From Microvirga sp. VF16 (GTDB taxonomy: Bacteria; Pseudomonadota; Alphaproteobacteria; Rhizobiales; Beijerinckiaceae), in contig NZ_CP069354.1 in the NCBI RefSeq assembly GCF_016864375.1, positions 2,749,501 to 2,813,500 on the forward strand: a stretch of DNA of 64,000 nt, read 5' to 3'. Positions 17,115 through 26,811 of this stretch are shown here, one piece after another. Each line of letters begins with the position of its first letter. The stretch's first letter is position 1. A program made the translations under genes and the position numbers. The notes under the pieces are model-generated. The model was not told the DNA's origin. It saw only the letters and a program-made list of their open reading frames with translations, and did not search any database.

Positions 17115-18209
17115 ATGGGTGAGCCTATCATCTTTGTCGGATTGGATGTGCACAAAGACACCATCACGGTGGCGCTGGCTGAAGAGGGCCAGCGCGGCGA
17201 AGTGCGCGAGTATGGCCGGATCGCCAACACGCCTGCAGATCTCAAAAAGCTGGTGGACAAGCTGGGATGCACAGGCCGCACTCTGCGGTTCTGCTACGAG
17301 GCGGGTCCATGCGGCTATGGCATCCAGCGTCAACTAACGGCGGCCGGGCACGTGTGTGTGGTGGTGGCTCCCTCACTGATCCCGCGCAAGCCAGGCGAGC
17401 GCATCAAGACCGACCGGCGCGATGCCAGCAACTTGGCCAGGCTGCATCGGGCCGGCGAACTCACCTCCGTCTGGGTTCCTGATCCGGCTCATGAGGCCCT
17501 GCGCGATCTGGTTCGGGCCCGTCTGGCGGCAGTGCGAGCCTTGCGCCAAGCCCGTCAGCAGCTCTCGGGCTTTCTCCTGCGCCATGGGCGACATTACAAC
17601 CGACCGGCTTGGACCCTGATGCACCGGCGTTGGCTGGCCGGACTGCGCTTTGACCAGGAGATCCACCACGTTGTGCTGGAGGATCTCATCGCGACGGTCG
17701 AAGCTGCCACAGAGCGACGGGACCGGCTGACGCGTCAGATCGAGATGGTCCTGCCCACCTGGTCTCTGGCTCCGGTCGTCCGAGCCCTGCAGGCTTTGCG
17801 CGGCATCGCCCTGGTGAACGCGGCCACGATCATTGCCGAACTCGGTGACCTGACGCGCTTTGCCAACCCGCGGCATCTGATGGCTTACCTTGGGCTGGTT
17901 CCCTCTGAACAGTCCAGCGGCCAGAGGAGACGCCAGGGTGGGATCACCAAAGCCGGGAATGGGGCGGCCCGGCGCCTGTTGATCGAAGCCGCCTGGTGTT
18001 ACCGCTTTCCGGCGCGGGTCAGCCGCGAGCTGCTGCTGCGGCAGGAGGGCTTGGCTTCCACGATCCGGGACACAGCCTGGAAGGCCCAGCTGCGGCTGTG
18101 CCGGCGTTATCGCCGACTGTCCCAAGCCGGCAAGCTGCCGACTGTGGTGACCACCGCCATCGCCCGCGAACTGGCTGGCTTTGTCTGGGCCATTGCCCGG
18201 CAGGCGTAG
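17115..18209 (+). CDS. IS110-family transposase, copy 2, 364 aa
   Basis: The protein is identical to the one at 11048-12142, with an intact DEDD domain (GLDVHKD, CYEAG, TDRRDASNLA) and the C-terminal SSGQRRRQGG segment. It lies in the same orientation as copy 1, 6067 bp apart, so the two form long direct repeats. Confidence 0.92.
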   Translation: MGEPIIFVGLDVHKDTITVALAEEGQRGEVREYGRIANTPADLKKLVDKLGCTGRTLRFCYEAGPCGYGIQRQLTAAGHVCVVVAPSLIPRKPGERIKTDRRDASNLARLHRAGELTSVWVPDPAHEALRDLVRARLAAVRALRQARQQLSGFLLRHGRHYNRPAWTLMHRRWLAGLRFDQEIHHVVLEDLIATVEAATERRDRLTRQIEMVLPTWSLAPVVRALQALRGIALVNAATIIAELGDLTRFANPRHLMAYLGLVPSEQSSGQRRRQGGITKAGNGAARRLLIEAAWCYRFPARVSRELLLRQEGLASTIRDTAWKAQLRLCRRYRRLSQAGKLPTVVTTAIARELAGFVWAIARQA

Positions 18210-18534
18210 GCCCCGCTGATCCGCTGCCAATCCAACTCAGGGAGGTGCGCCGCGCTCATTAACATCATCTGCAGCCGAGCAAGGCCGGAGGTGCGATCCC
18301 GGCAGGAGAACCCTCGCCACCCACTACCAGCCGGATCCACTCCGACGCTGGTTCCTAGACCGAGGCAGCTCCGCGACGCATCAGGTCCTGCGGTTTTGAT
18401 CCGCGTATCAGAGGATGATCAACCGTCGTTTCAGGATCGTGCCTCCTGCTTTGCCCGGGTGCAGCTGTCCTCAACCGCTGGCCAGATAAGCCAGAACTTT
18501 TCTGTTGCCTGCTGCTTGAAATGGCGAACATGAG
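18210..18534 (+). ncRNA. Candidate bridge-RNA region of the IS110 element (copy 2)
   Basis: This is the 325-bp non-coding tail after the transposase, the same as in copy 1. The basis is position and family knowledge only. Confidence 0.4.
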
Positions 18535-18535
18535 A

Positions 18536-19682
18536 GTGGTTTCCGCCTAACAAAAGAGTCCGTTTGAAGGATTCCCCTTAGCCGGTGTGCATGCGAGGCT
18601 GTGGCATGCGCACTGGCATCTCGATCACCCTGACGTCCTCCGACCGGCATCGCCTTGAGGCACTGACCAGCAACCGGAACACGGCCCAGAAACACGTCTG
18701 GCGGGCTGCCATCGTGCTGCTGAGCGCCGATGGCGTCGGCACAACCGAAATCATGCGTTGGACCGGCACCTCCAAAACCTGCGTCTGGCGCTGGCAGGAG
18801 CGCTTCATGCAGGAGGGTGTCGACGGCCTGCTGCGCGACAAGACCCGCCCCTCCCGGATCAAGCCGCTTGGGCCTGACATCGCCGAGTGGGTGGTCAACC
18901 TGACGCTGGCCGACCCACCGGTCGAGGCAACGCACTGGACCGCTGCTATGATGGCCAAGGAGACTGGCATCAGCGCCAGTGCCGTCCGGCGCATCTGGCG
19001 AGCGCATGGCCTCCAGCCGCATCGCTATCGCCAATTCAAGCTCTCCAACGATCCCCGGTTCGCCGAGAAACTGCGGGACGTGGTCGGGCTCTACGTCGAC
19101 CCGCCTGCTCATGCCATCGTGCTCTCTGTTGATGAGAAGAGCCAGATCCAGGCGCTCGACCGCACCCAGCCCGGTCTGCCGCTGAAGAAGGGCCGGCTTG
19201 GAACCATGACGCACGACTACAAACGCCATGGCACCACCACGCTGTTTGCCGCTCTGAACGTGCTGGATGGCTCCGTCATCGGGCGCAACATGCAGCGCCA
19301 CCGGCATCAGGAATTCATCCGCTTCCTTAACGCCATTGAAGCCCAGGTGCCACCTGGCAAGGCCGTGCACGTGATCCTTGACAACTATGCGGCTCATAAA
19401 CACCCCAAGGTTCGAGCCTGGTTGGATCGCCACGAGCGCTTCACCTTCCACTTCACCCCGACCTCATGCTCGTGGCTCAATGCGGTGGAGGGCTTCTTCG
19501 CCAAGCTGACCCGGCAGCGGCTCAAGCGCGGCGTGTTCCATTCGGTGGTTGACCTTCAGGCGGCCATCAGCCGGTACGTTGCCGAGACGAATGCCAGTCC
19601 CAAGCCCTTCACGTGGACGGCTGATCCAGATGAAATCATTGCCGCCGTCAGGCGTGGGCACCAAGCGTTAGATTCCGTCCAC
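18536..19682 (+). mobile_element. IS630-family element, copy 2, 1147 bp
   Basis: The left end GTGGTTTCCGCCTAAC is fused to IS110 copy 2; the right end is ...CCGTCCAC followed by TA (19683-19684). It has the same sequence as copy 1 but lies in the opposite orientation. Confidence 0.88.
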
Positions 19683-19685
19683 TAG
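18606..19685 (+). CDS. IS630-family DDE transposase, copy 2, 359 aa
   Basis: This is the intact version of the transposase at 12288-13547, with the HTH region (TGTSKTCVWRWQERF), DDE residues in LSVDEKSQ, LDNYAAHK and NAVEGFFAKL, and the normal end ALDSVH. The stop codon TAG at 19683-19685 uses the TA of the target duplication plus the next host base. Start MRTGIS is preferred over the upstream MCMRGCG. Confidence 0.92.
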   Translation: MRTGISITLTSSDRHRLEALTSNRNTAQKHVWRAAIVLLSADGVGTTEIMRWTGTSKTCVWRWQERFMQEGVDGLLRDKTRPSRIKPLGPDIAEWVVNLTLADPPVEATHWTAAMMAKETGISASAVRRIWRAHGLQPHRYRQFKLSNDPRFAEKLRDVVGLYVDPPAHAIVLSVDEKSQIQALDRTQPGLPLKKGRLGTMTHDYKRHGTTTLFAALNVLDGSVIGRNMQRHRHQEFIRFLNAIEAQVPPGKAVHVILDNYAAHKHPKVRAWLDRHERFTFHFTPTSCSWLNAVEGFFAKLTRQRLKRGVFHSVVDLQAAISRYVAETNASPKPFTWTADPDEIIAAVRRGHQALDSVH

Positions 19686-19890
19686 TTAGTAGGAAATCTC
19701 AGCAATCTAACTCCTGGTTTAGTCGTATTACCTCCTTCGTGTAGTATCTCTTATTGAAGGAGTCTTCTATAAGCTGCAAGGCATTGATCCTACTGATGGC
19801 TGGATAGGCTGTGCGTTGAGGCAACCTCCGAGAAACTGAAGAATGTCCTCATAGAAAAAGATCCGCTACGAACCTAGTAGAGGAGGTTTC

Positions 19891-21162
19891 ATGTCATTCT
19901 ATTATAAATCTCAGCACTCCAGTCTCCCTTCGATCAAGAAAGCAATGACGATAGCCTTGACCTTGCTGTCGTTCGGCTCTTCAGGAGTCTCAGCGAACTA
20001 TCTCATAGCACCGGGCGACGTAATCGAGATTTCAGTAGTGAGCCTACCTGAGCTTCGTCAGAGAGCCGTCGTTAACATCGAAGGCCAAGTATCATACCCA
20101 TTAATCGGCACCTTGAATGTCGCTGGGCTTTCGTTAAGCGACCTTCAGCATAAACTAAAGAATGAACTTACCAACAAATCCGTCCGCAGCCGAGCGTCTG
20201 ATGGAAGTGAGAGAGCCATCTATATCTATCCTGAAGAGATTTCGGCTGTAATCGTTGAACACAGACCGATCTACGTCAACGGAGACGTATCAAAACCAGG
20301 AGAGCTGGCCTTCCGTCCAGGAATGACCATTCGACAAGCAGTCGCACTTTCCGGAGGCCTAGATGTCATGCGCCTCCGGACTGGCGATCCAGCTCTCCAA
20401 GAGATGGATTTGCAATTGGAAAGTCAACTTCTCCGTACCGAGTACCTGCGCCAGAAGGCTATTATTTCTAGATTATTAGGTGAATTGAACAGAGGACCGG
20501 AGAATAGCCAAAAGGCGGATAACATCCCACCCGCTGAGGGCATCTCAAAGATCCAGAAGGCACAGACGGAAGAACTTGAACTCTCCTTGGAGGATCATCG
20601 AAAAGAGGTCGGATCATTGGGAAGGTTCATAGAACAAACTGAATCTCAGATTATTACACTCGGGCGTATGCGTGAGGAGTTGATGCAAAGCTATCAGCAG
20701 CAGGCGAATGAAGTTGCCCGCCTGAAGGCTAATTTTGAGAAAGGGTTGGCCCCAATAGCAAGGATTTCCGAGGAGCAGCGAGCTCTCAGTTTTGTATCTG
20801 AGAGATTGCTGCAAACAGAGGCAGAGCTTGCAGTGGCCAAAAGAGGCCGCGAAGAGCAAAGGCGCCAGTTAGAGAAGGCAGAGGATCAACGGCGTCTGAG
20901 GCTTATGCGTGAGCTGGAGGGAGCAGAGAACAGACTTTCAGAGCTGCGGACCAGAATTCAAGGAACGGACGGCAAACTGGCTTATGCTGGAGTTCTGAAG
21001 TCGCAACTCCTAGAAGATTCCGGAGGCAAGCCAAATCTCAAGGTTTTTAGAAGGATTGCGAATACTTGGGAGAGCTACGAGGCTGAATTTGAAATGGAGC
21101 TCATGCCTGGGGATGTTGTAGAGATCGCGCTGCAGCGAAATTCACTGAAAGCATCTCAATGA
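19891..21162 (+). CDS. Polysaccharide export protein (Poly_export/SLBB, ExoF/GumB-like) with coiled coil, 423 aa
   Basis: This is an outer-membrane polysaccharide export family protein that helps move the polymer across the periplasm and outer membrane. A signal peptide is likely (TIALTLLSFGSSGVSANYLI). The Poly_export domain follows (APGDVIEISVVSLPELRQRA ... VSYPLIGTLNVAGLSLSDLQ). An SLBB-type segment comes next (PIYVNGDVSKPGEL, GMTIRQAVALSGG). Residues about 215-355 are rich in Glu, Arg, Gln and Leu and form a long coiled coil, as in rhizobial ExoF-type proteins. A strong ribosome binding site (GAGGAGG) precedes ATG 19891. It would partner with the BY-kinase/Wzz protein whose end is at the left edge. 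It lies alone between two IS630 elements. Confidence 0.87.
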   Translation: MSFYYKSQHSSLPSIKKAMTIALTLLSFGSSGVSANYLIAPGDVIEISVVSLPELRQRAVVNIEGQVSYPLIGTLNVAGLSLSDLQHKLKNELTNKSVRSRASDGSERAIYIYPEEISAVIVEHRPIYVNGDVSKPGELAFRPGMTIRQAVALSGGLDVMRLRTGDPALQEMDLQLESQLLRTEYLRQKAIISRLLGELNRGPENSQKADNIPPAEGISKIQKAQTEELELSLEDHRKEVGSLGRFIEQTESQIITLGRMREELMQSYQQQANEVARLKANFEKGLAPIARISEEQRALSFVSERLLQTEAELAVAKRGREEQRRQLEKAEDQRRLRLMRELEGAENRLSELRTRIQGTDGKLAYAGVLKSQLLEDSGGKPNLKVFRRIANTWESYEAEFEMELMPGDVVEIALQRNSLKASQ

Positions 21163-21163
21163 T

Positions 21164-21469
21164 TCACTCGACCTCTCCTTTGATATATGAAGGTTTATTC
21201 TTGATTAGAGGCACATGAACCGTATTTCTTAGCTCGACTTTGACAAGCTCGGCGGGTGGTTCGGAGCGCAGGAACGGCGAAGCGGACGATTGGTAGACTG
21301 GTTCGTTCCCGCCAAGAGACACAACTATGCTAGAGCAGCTCACCCGCTTTGCGGCGATCACATTGATGGTTGATTCCCGAGCTATTAGGATGTCTTCGCT
21401 GCGGGAGATCGTGGTCACGCTGAATGCGCGGCGCATTCCGACAGTGAAGTGCGGAGAGTGATCGTCCAT
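21164..21469 (-). CDS. Uncharacterised open frame (101 aa), possibly a gene truncated by IS630
   Basis: I do not recognise this frame. It begins MDDHSPHFTVGMRRAFSVTT two bases from the TA target of the IS630 element at 21473 and ends directly after the export gene. The composition looks protein-like (ELVKVELRNTVHVPLIKNKP), so it may be the remains of a host gene cut by the insertion. A chance frame is also possible. Confidence 0.3.
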   Translation of the reverse strand: MDDHSPHFTVGMRRAFSVTTISRSEDILIARESTINVIAAKRVSCSSIVVSLGGNEPVYQSSASPFLRSEPPAELVKVELRNTVHVPLIKNKPSYIKGEVE

Positions 21470-21472
21470 CTA

Positions 21473-22670
21473 GTCCTTGGCCACAGGGGAGCTGCGGGAT
21501 TGGTCAAGCGGGTGTAGACTGGGCTATTCTGAGGGAGGGCTGCTCCCATGCTCAAGCGCTACCACGTCGACCTCACTCGTAACGAGCGCACAGAACTTCT
21601 TGGCCTGCTCAACAAAGGCATTGCCCCGGCCCGCACACTCACCCGCGCCCGCATTCTGCTCGCTGCGGATGAGCAAAAGACCGATGCCGAGATCGCGGCT
21701 AGCCTGCATGTCCATCCCGCCACGGTCGAGCGCACGCGGCGGCGCTTTGTCGAAGGCAGAGCTGCCTGCGCCCTGCACGAGAAACCGCGGCCCGGCGGCC
21801 GGCCTTTACTCGATCGCAAGCAGGAGGCGTTCCTGGTGGCACTGGCCTGCAGCCATGCGCCGTCAGGACGCGGCCATTGGACCATGCAGCTGCTGGCCGA
21901 CCGCCTGGTGGAGCTCGGGGTGGTGGAAACCATCAGCGACGAGACGGTGCGCCGCGCGCTCAAAAAAACACACTGAAGCCGTGGGCCCGCAAGCAGTGGT
22001 GCATCGCGTCAGTGGGAGCAGACTTCGTCTGGCGCATGGAGGATGTGCTCGACCTCTATGCCGAGCCCTACACTGCTGATCGGCCGGTGGTCTGCTTCGA
22101 CGAGCTGCCGTTCCAGCTGCTCGCCGACAAACGGGCGTCCCAGCCGATGGCTCCCGGTCGCGCCGCACGGATGGACTATGAGTACCGCCGGCAGGGCACC
22201 GCCAACCTGTTCGTGTGCTTTGAACCGCTGGCCGGCTGGCGGCATGTCGAGATCACCGCGCGCCGGACCAATCGCGATTTTGCCGAGCAGATGCGGGCTC
22301 TCGCGGATGAGTACTATCCCGCGGCGGCGGTGATTGCGGTCGTGCTGGACAATCTCAGCACACACTCTCCGGCGGCTCTGTACCAGACCTTCTCGCCGGC
22401 CGAGGCTCGGCGTCTCGTCAAGCGGCTGGAATTCCATTACACGCCCAAGCATGGGAGCTGGCTCAACATGGCGGAACTGGAGTTCGCCATCCTCAGCCGT
22501 CAGTGCCTGCATCGGCATCTTCGGAACCGAACTGTGCTCCGCTGCGAGATCGCCGCCTGGGAAGCCGAACGCAATCGGGCCAGAGCAAAGGCACATTGGC
22601 AGTTCACCACAACACAGGCTCGCGCCAAACTACGGCGGCTCTACCCTGCATGATCCCTGTGGCCAAGGAC
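21473..22670 (+). mobile_element. IS630-family element, 1198 bp, TA duplication
   Basis: Inverted terminal repeats GTCCTTGGCCACAGGG are nearly perfect at both ends, flanked by TA at 21471-21472 and 22671-22672. It is a different IS630 subgroup from the copies at 12471 and 18536. Confidence 0.93.
21548..22653 (+). CDS. IS630-family transposase via -1 frameshift on A7
   Basis: The first frame starts MLKRYHVDLTRNERTELLGL (HTH part) and stops at 21976. A -1 slip on the A7 run at 21962-21968 joins it to a frame reading NTLKPWARKQWCIASVGADF and carrying the DDE core: Asp in VVCFDELPFQLL, Asp in VVLDNLSTHSP and Glu in LNMAELEFAIL. It ends at 22653. Fused, it is a normal-length transposase. Slippery A runs of this kind are known in IS630 relatives, so I treat it as functional. 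Confidence 0.87.
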
Positions 22671-22734
22671 TAGGTGAACCGGGCGCGGAAGCGGATTTGA
22701 GCCACTTCTTAGGCCAGTCTTTCGCCCACCTCTT

Positions 22735-22985
22735 GATAATGGGAAAGCCCGGCAGAACGCCCTGATCGAGGGTTTCAGCGATTGGTTGAGCGATGAGTGC
22801 CTCAACGGGACCCTGTTCACCCCGTTGCATCATACCCGGTAAGTTCTCGAAGTATCAGCGGACGGATTACAACACCATTCGCCCGCGTTCAGCCTTAAAA
22901 GGGATGGCTCCAATCGACTTGGTCAAGCACGCCACAAGGCAGTCGGAAGAACCGATCCTCCCGGTTGCCACTAACCCTCTCAAAG
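22735..22985 (+). pseudogene. IS3-family (IS407-type) OrfB C-terminal fragment
   Basis: The translation reads GKPGRNALIEGFSDWLSDEC and LNGTLFTPLHHTR, then after a frameshift TDYNTIRPRSALKGM, the hallmark end of IS407-type OrfB including the DDE Glu region. It is degraded by a stop and a frameshift. Confidence 0.8.
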
Positions 22986-23026
22986 GGCATCAATTGACCA
23001 GCGGTAGAAGAAGCTCGGGGCTCACG

Positions 23027-23340
23027 TCAACTGCCGCAAATCCTCCTGCTGCTGGAGAGCCTAGCGGATATCCTGCCGTGGCTGGTGACCGACCGCGGGT
23101 ATACCAGCAGCTTCCTCGAGCATGTCTGACGCATAAGGGCAAAGCCGGCAATCCTGCAGTAGCGCCACGAGGCGCCGGTTGCCCGTCCGGACGCTGGATC
23201 TAGAACAATCGCAATGTGGTCGAGCGCCTCTGGGTCAGGCTTAAGGAGTGACGCGCCGGTACAACCCGCTACGAGAGGGCTGCATCGTCATTCATCAGGT
23301 GCTCTGCATCGCCGCCACTCTAGATCGACCCAAGTGCTAA
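23027..23340 (+). pseudogene. IS5-family (IS427-type) transposase C-terminal remnant
   Basis: Pieces such as LLLESLADILPWLVTDRGYTSS, RHEAPVA, NVVERLWVRLKE and QVLCIAATLD appear across shifted frames. They match the C-terminal half of the intact transposase at 10104. Several stops and frameshifts show decay. Confidence 0.72.
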
Positions 23341-23698
23341 CAATACCTAGAGGATCGTTTGAGTGATTATCGTGATGGCTAGATGATCTATTTGGCCTAT
23401 GGTCGAGACATTTCGCTCATGGGCGGTGGATCAATGCGGTTGTTGCCGCAACCACCATCTGCTCCGCTTCCGTCACGTGGAAATCGGTTGTTGGAATCGA
23501 CGAGACTATGTGTGTTTTTATTTCATCAGTGCCTCTTTACGATTACCACCTGAGCAGAAGGTGAAATATCTATGAATATTTGCAGCCATGCATTAGCATC
23601 GTATTGGTCAGATCCAATATCGGCTCACATCTATGTTGCGTGCTCGATATCAGCTTGTCTAATCACCTAAGCAGAACGCCCTTATATGGGAGTTTATC
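23341..23698. other. Intergenic region upstream of the GT4-AsnB genes
   Basis: No supported gene is present. A 32-codon frame at 23572-23670 has no notable features. The region probably contains the promoter for the GT4 gene at 23699. Confidence 0.5.
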
Positions 23699-24742
23699 AT
23701 GGAAGCGCCGATCCGGGTCTTGATGATTACCTCCGAATGGCCCACCCAAGAAATCCCATTTGCCGTGCCGTTTCTTGTGCAACAGGTCGAATTCCTTAAG
23801 CGTGCAGGCGTGGAAGTGGAGGTATTCTACTTTCGTGGCGCTAAAAACCCGATTAATTATTTTAAAGCCTGGCGGAGACTTCAACGGCAGTACAAATATA
23901 GATGGAACGAGTTCGATCTCGTTCACGCGCAGTTTGGACAGGCAGCGCTTATTCCCTGGCCAAAGCGATTGCCCCTCGTGATAACTTTCCATGGTGTAGA
24001 CATGTTGGGGTACCTGTCGCACACAGGGCGTATGACACTGCAAGGAAAGTTGCTGGTATGGCTGGGGCAGATGGTGGCACATTTCGCTGATGCGGTGCTC
24101 ATTGTCTCAAACGAGATGAGGCGGAATCTGCCTGCTTCGATTCCGCTGCACATGCTGCCGACGGGCGTAGATCTCGCTTCAATGCCTTGCCTGACACGGG
24201 AAGAGGCTCGACGCCAGCTAGGGCTTTCGCTCGACGAGCGCCTGATTTTATTCGTTGGCAACCCTAACGATCCGCGCAAGCGCAGCAGTCGGGCGCGCGA
24301 GGCTGTTGATGTCCTTAATAGCAGACTGCCTGCTAGGCTCATAATAGGATGGGGTAAACCGCACAAAGATATCATCGCATTGATGTACGCCTGTGATGTG
24401 CTCGTAGTAACTTCTTTGCAAGAGGGATCTCCAACGATAGTTAAAGAGGCTCTCGCGTGCAACCTCGGAGTCGTTTCAGTTGTCGTTGGTGATGTGGTTG
24501 AGCGTCTAAAGGACATCGATGGATGTGAAGTGGTGGCTGATGATAAACCTGAAACCATTGCTGCAGCACTCGAAAGAGCCTTGCGCCACGATGGACGGAT
24601 CAGAGGTCGCGAGGCTGTTGAGGAACTGGACGAGAGAGTCCTAACGGAAAAACTCATCAGGATCTATCAGTCAATCATAGGACGATCGAAACCTGCCATC
24701 AAAATGCAGGACCACTCGCTCGCCTCCAGCAGAAGCCGGTAG
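23699..24742 (+). CDS. Glycosyltransferase family 4 (GT-B fold), 347 aa
   Basis: This cytoplasmic GT4 enzyme adds a sugar from a nucleotide donor to the growing repeat unit. The N-terminal acceptor domain starts RVLMITSEWPTQEIPFAVPF; the middle has LVITFHGVDMLGY. The C-terminal donor domain has ILFVGNPNDPRKR, LVVTSLQEGSPTIVKEALAC (the EX7E-type motif) and ALERALRHDG. GGGAG lies 7 nt before ATG 23699. It is followed 77 bp later by an AsnB-type amidotransferase, probably in one operon. The donor sugar cannot be read from sequence. Confidence 0.88.
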   Translation: MEAPIRVLMITSEWPTQEIPFAVPFLVQQVEFLKRAGVEVEVFYFRGAKNPINYFKAWRRLQRQYKYRWNEFDLVHAQFGQAALIPWPKRLPLVITFHGVDMLGYLSHTGRMTLQGKLLVWLGQMVAHFADAVLIVSNEMRRNLPASIPLHMLPTGVDLASMPCLTREEARRQLGLSLDERLILFVGNPNDPRKRSSRAREAVDVLNSRLPARLIIGWGKPHKDIIALMYACDVLVVTSLQEGSPTIVKEALACNLGVVSVVVGDVVERLKDIDGCEVVADDKPETIAAALERALRHDGRIRGREAVEELDERVLTEKLIRIYQSIIGRSKPAIKMQDHSLASSRSR

Positions 24743-24819
24743 CGCAATTAGGTGATGAAACCAGTGTGTGCACCGCTACCGCGCAAGAAAACTTGTAACC
24801 ATTCTCGGAGGTGATGCTG

Positions 24820-26811
24820 ATGTGTGGCATCGTAGGGGCTTTTAGCCTTAGTGGCGAACCAATTGATGTGAACGTTTTGCAGCGTATGAACGATTTGCAA
24901 TCACATCGGGGGCCCGATGGAGAGGGGTTCTTGCTGGGCTGGCTCAATGGAGACAAAACAGAGCAGGCCTTGGTCCGGAACACTGCAGAGTTTGAGCGGA
25001 ATAACAGGGTAGAAATTGCCCTAGGACACCGCCGTCTGGCGATCCTGGATCTAATGGATCGTGGGCTGCAACCGATGACTGTAGGGGAGGGGCGAATCTG
25101 GATTGTCTTCAATGGTGAGATTTACAATCATTTGGAATTGAAGACGAAGCTGGAGGCCTGCGGATACACCTTTACAACCCGAACGGATACTGAAGTTCTT
25201 TTGCAGGCGTATCGGCACTGGGGTGAGGATTGCTTGTCGCATATTGAAGGAATGTATGCCTTCGCCATCTGGGATGGGAGACGAGGGCAATTGTTCTGCG
25301 CTCGTGATCGATTTGGAATTAAGCCCTTCTATTATGCTATGGTGAACGGCTATTTCGTCTTCGCGTCGGAGATAAAAGCACTGCTCGCATTCCCAGGAGT
25401 CGGCGCTGTTGCAGATGATGAAGCAGTCCTTAGCTTCCTGACTCATGGCAACTGTGATTATGGCGAACGGACGATGTTTCGTGGAGTCAAGGCTTTGCCG
25501 GCATCGAACTGCATTAGTATAGAAATTCGTTCAAATAAGCTTCTGCAGAGATCTTACTATCAACTAAAACCAACGATGGTACGTAATCTCTCAGATGATG
25601 AGCAGATCGAGAGACTGCGGGAGCTTTTGGTCGGTACAGTACGCAAACATCTGATCAGTGATGTGCGGATTGGTAGCTGCCTAAGTGGTGGGCTAGACTC
25701 ATCAGCTGTTGTCTCGCTGATCGGGAACATCTGCCGGAATTATCCTGAAGCAGCAAGTGCAGTAGGAGACAAGCTTCGCACCTTCACTTCATGCTATGAG
25801 TATCGAGAGCTTGATGAGCGGAATTATGCTCTAGCCGTTGCCGATGCCGTCGGAGCTGAACCCCAACTTGTATTTCCATCAGCTGAAGATTTCTGGACGG
25901 ATTTTGAGCGCTTCGCGTGGCACCAAGATATGCCAAGTGGCGGTCTTAGCTTCTATGCTCAATGGCGTGTAATGAGGGCAGCGAAAGAAGCCGGAGTTAA
26001 AGTGTTGCTCGACGGACAGGGTGGCGATGAGGTCTTTGGCGGTTATGCCAAATTTCGCTATGCGTATCTAGTATCCTTACTCCGTTCGCGTCGCTTTCCA
26101 ACATTGATAGGCGAAGCTGCTGCGATGGTGCGGCATGGTGACAGATATGTGCTCGATCTGCGGAACGGCTATCGTTACCTCCCCAAGAGCCTGCGTCGAC
26201 TGTTCAATGTCGATTCTGCCTTAAAAGATACAATTAGAACGGACTGGGACAAAGTTGTATCGGACCGGAGTACGCCGGCTACACGTTGGTGGCTCAATGC
26301 TTCAGGTTCGCAGGATAGCAGCCTTAGCAATCTTGGCACGATGATGCAGCGCATTCAGATCGACGACATTTTCATCGATACTCTGCCACAGTTATTGAGA
26401 TTTGAAGACCGCTCCTCGATGGCGTTTTCAATTGAGGCGCGTGTACCGCTACTTGATCGGCAACTGGTTGAGCATGGTATCTCCCTTCCGGATAACCTGA
26501 AAGTAAGAGATGGTTGGAGTAAATTCGCAATTCGGAAAGCAATGCAAGGACTAATGCCTGAACCGGTCCGGCTACGCAAGAGCAAGTTAGGATTTGCGGC
26601 TCCCGATCGCATTTGGTTGTCGCGAGACCTGCGGCCACAGGTGGGCGAGTTGATCGAAAGCAACCTGCGATGCCAAAAATACATTGATCCATCTGCGCTG
26701 CGACAGTGGTATAAGTCAGCCAAGGCTGAAAGGGCCAACACAGAATCGTACTTAGGATTGTTCAGAGTTATGTCTCTTGAGACATGGATGCGCGTGTTTA
26801 ATGTTTCATGA
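24820..26811 (+). CDS. Asparagine synthetase-like glutamine amidotransferase (AsnB family), 663 aa
   Basis: AsnB-type enzymes use glutamine and ATP to amidate a carboxylate. In polysaccharide loci they commonly convert a uronic acid to its amide. The class II glutaminase domain starts with the nucleophile Cys2 (MCGIVGAF) and has HRRLAILDL, FNGEIYNHLEL and RTDTEVLLQAY. The synthetase domain has the PP-loop SCLSGGLDSSAVV, VLLDGQGGDEVFGGY and FEDRSSMAFSIEARVPLLD. ATG 24820 gives the obligatory Cys2; the frame is open to 24811 but that would bury the cysteine. A GGAGG site lies just before. It is paired with the upstream GT4; a second such pair is at 58421-61556. Confidence 0.9.
   Translation: MCGIVGAFSLSGEPIDVNVLQRMNDLQSHRGPDGEGFLLGWLNGDKTEQALVRNTAEFERNNRVEIALGHRRLAILDLMDRGLQPMTVGEGRIWIVFNGEIYNHLELKTKLEACGYTFTTRTDTEVLLQAYRHWGEDCLSHIEGMYAFAIWDGRRGQLFCARDRFGIKPFYYAMVNGYFVFASEIKALLAFPGVGAVADDEAVLSFLTHGNCDYGERTMFRGVKALPASNCISIEIRSNKLLQRSYYQLKPTMVRNLSDDEQIERLRELLVGTVRKHLISDVRIGSCLSGGLDSSAVVSLIGNICRNYPEAASAVGDKLRTFTSCYEYRELDERNYALAVADAVGAEPQLVFPSAEDFWTDFERFAWHQDMPSGGLSFYAQWRVMRAAKEAGVKVLLDGQGGDEVFGGYAKFRYAYLVSLLRSRRFPTLIGEAAAMVRHGDRYVLDLRNGYRYLPKSLRRLFNVDSALKDTIRTDWDKVVSDRSTPATRWWLNASGSQDSSLSNLGTMMQRIQIDDIFIDTLPQLLRFEDRSSMAFSIEARVPLLDRQLVEHGISLPDNLKVRDGWSKFAIRKAMQGLMPEPVRLRKSKLGFAAPDRIWLSRDLRPQVGELIESNLRCQKYIDPSALRQWYKSAKAERANTESYLGLFRVMSLETWMRVFNVS

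Larger units (their letters stand above)
17010..18534 (+). mobile_element. IS110-family element, copy 2, inserted in an IS630 terminal repeat
   Basis: This is a repeat of 10943-12467. Its left flank is ACCACCTAG and its right end abuts the left end (GTGGTTTCCGCC) of IS630 copy 2. That implies insertion between TAG and TGG of the IS630 end. Confidence 0.9.

Noticed and set aside
10943..19682. Composite transposon built from the two IS110-IS630 pairs
   Set aside because: IS110 does not form classical composite transposons and the IS630 ends facing outward are not matched; recombination between repeats explains the layout more simply.
23572..23670. 32-codon frame upstream of the GT4 gene as a leader peptide
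   Set aside because: No repeat of regulatory codons, no attenuator-like hairpins and no clear ribosome binding site.
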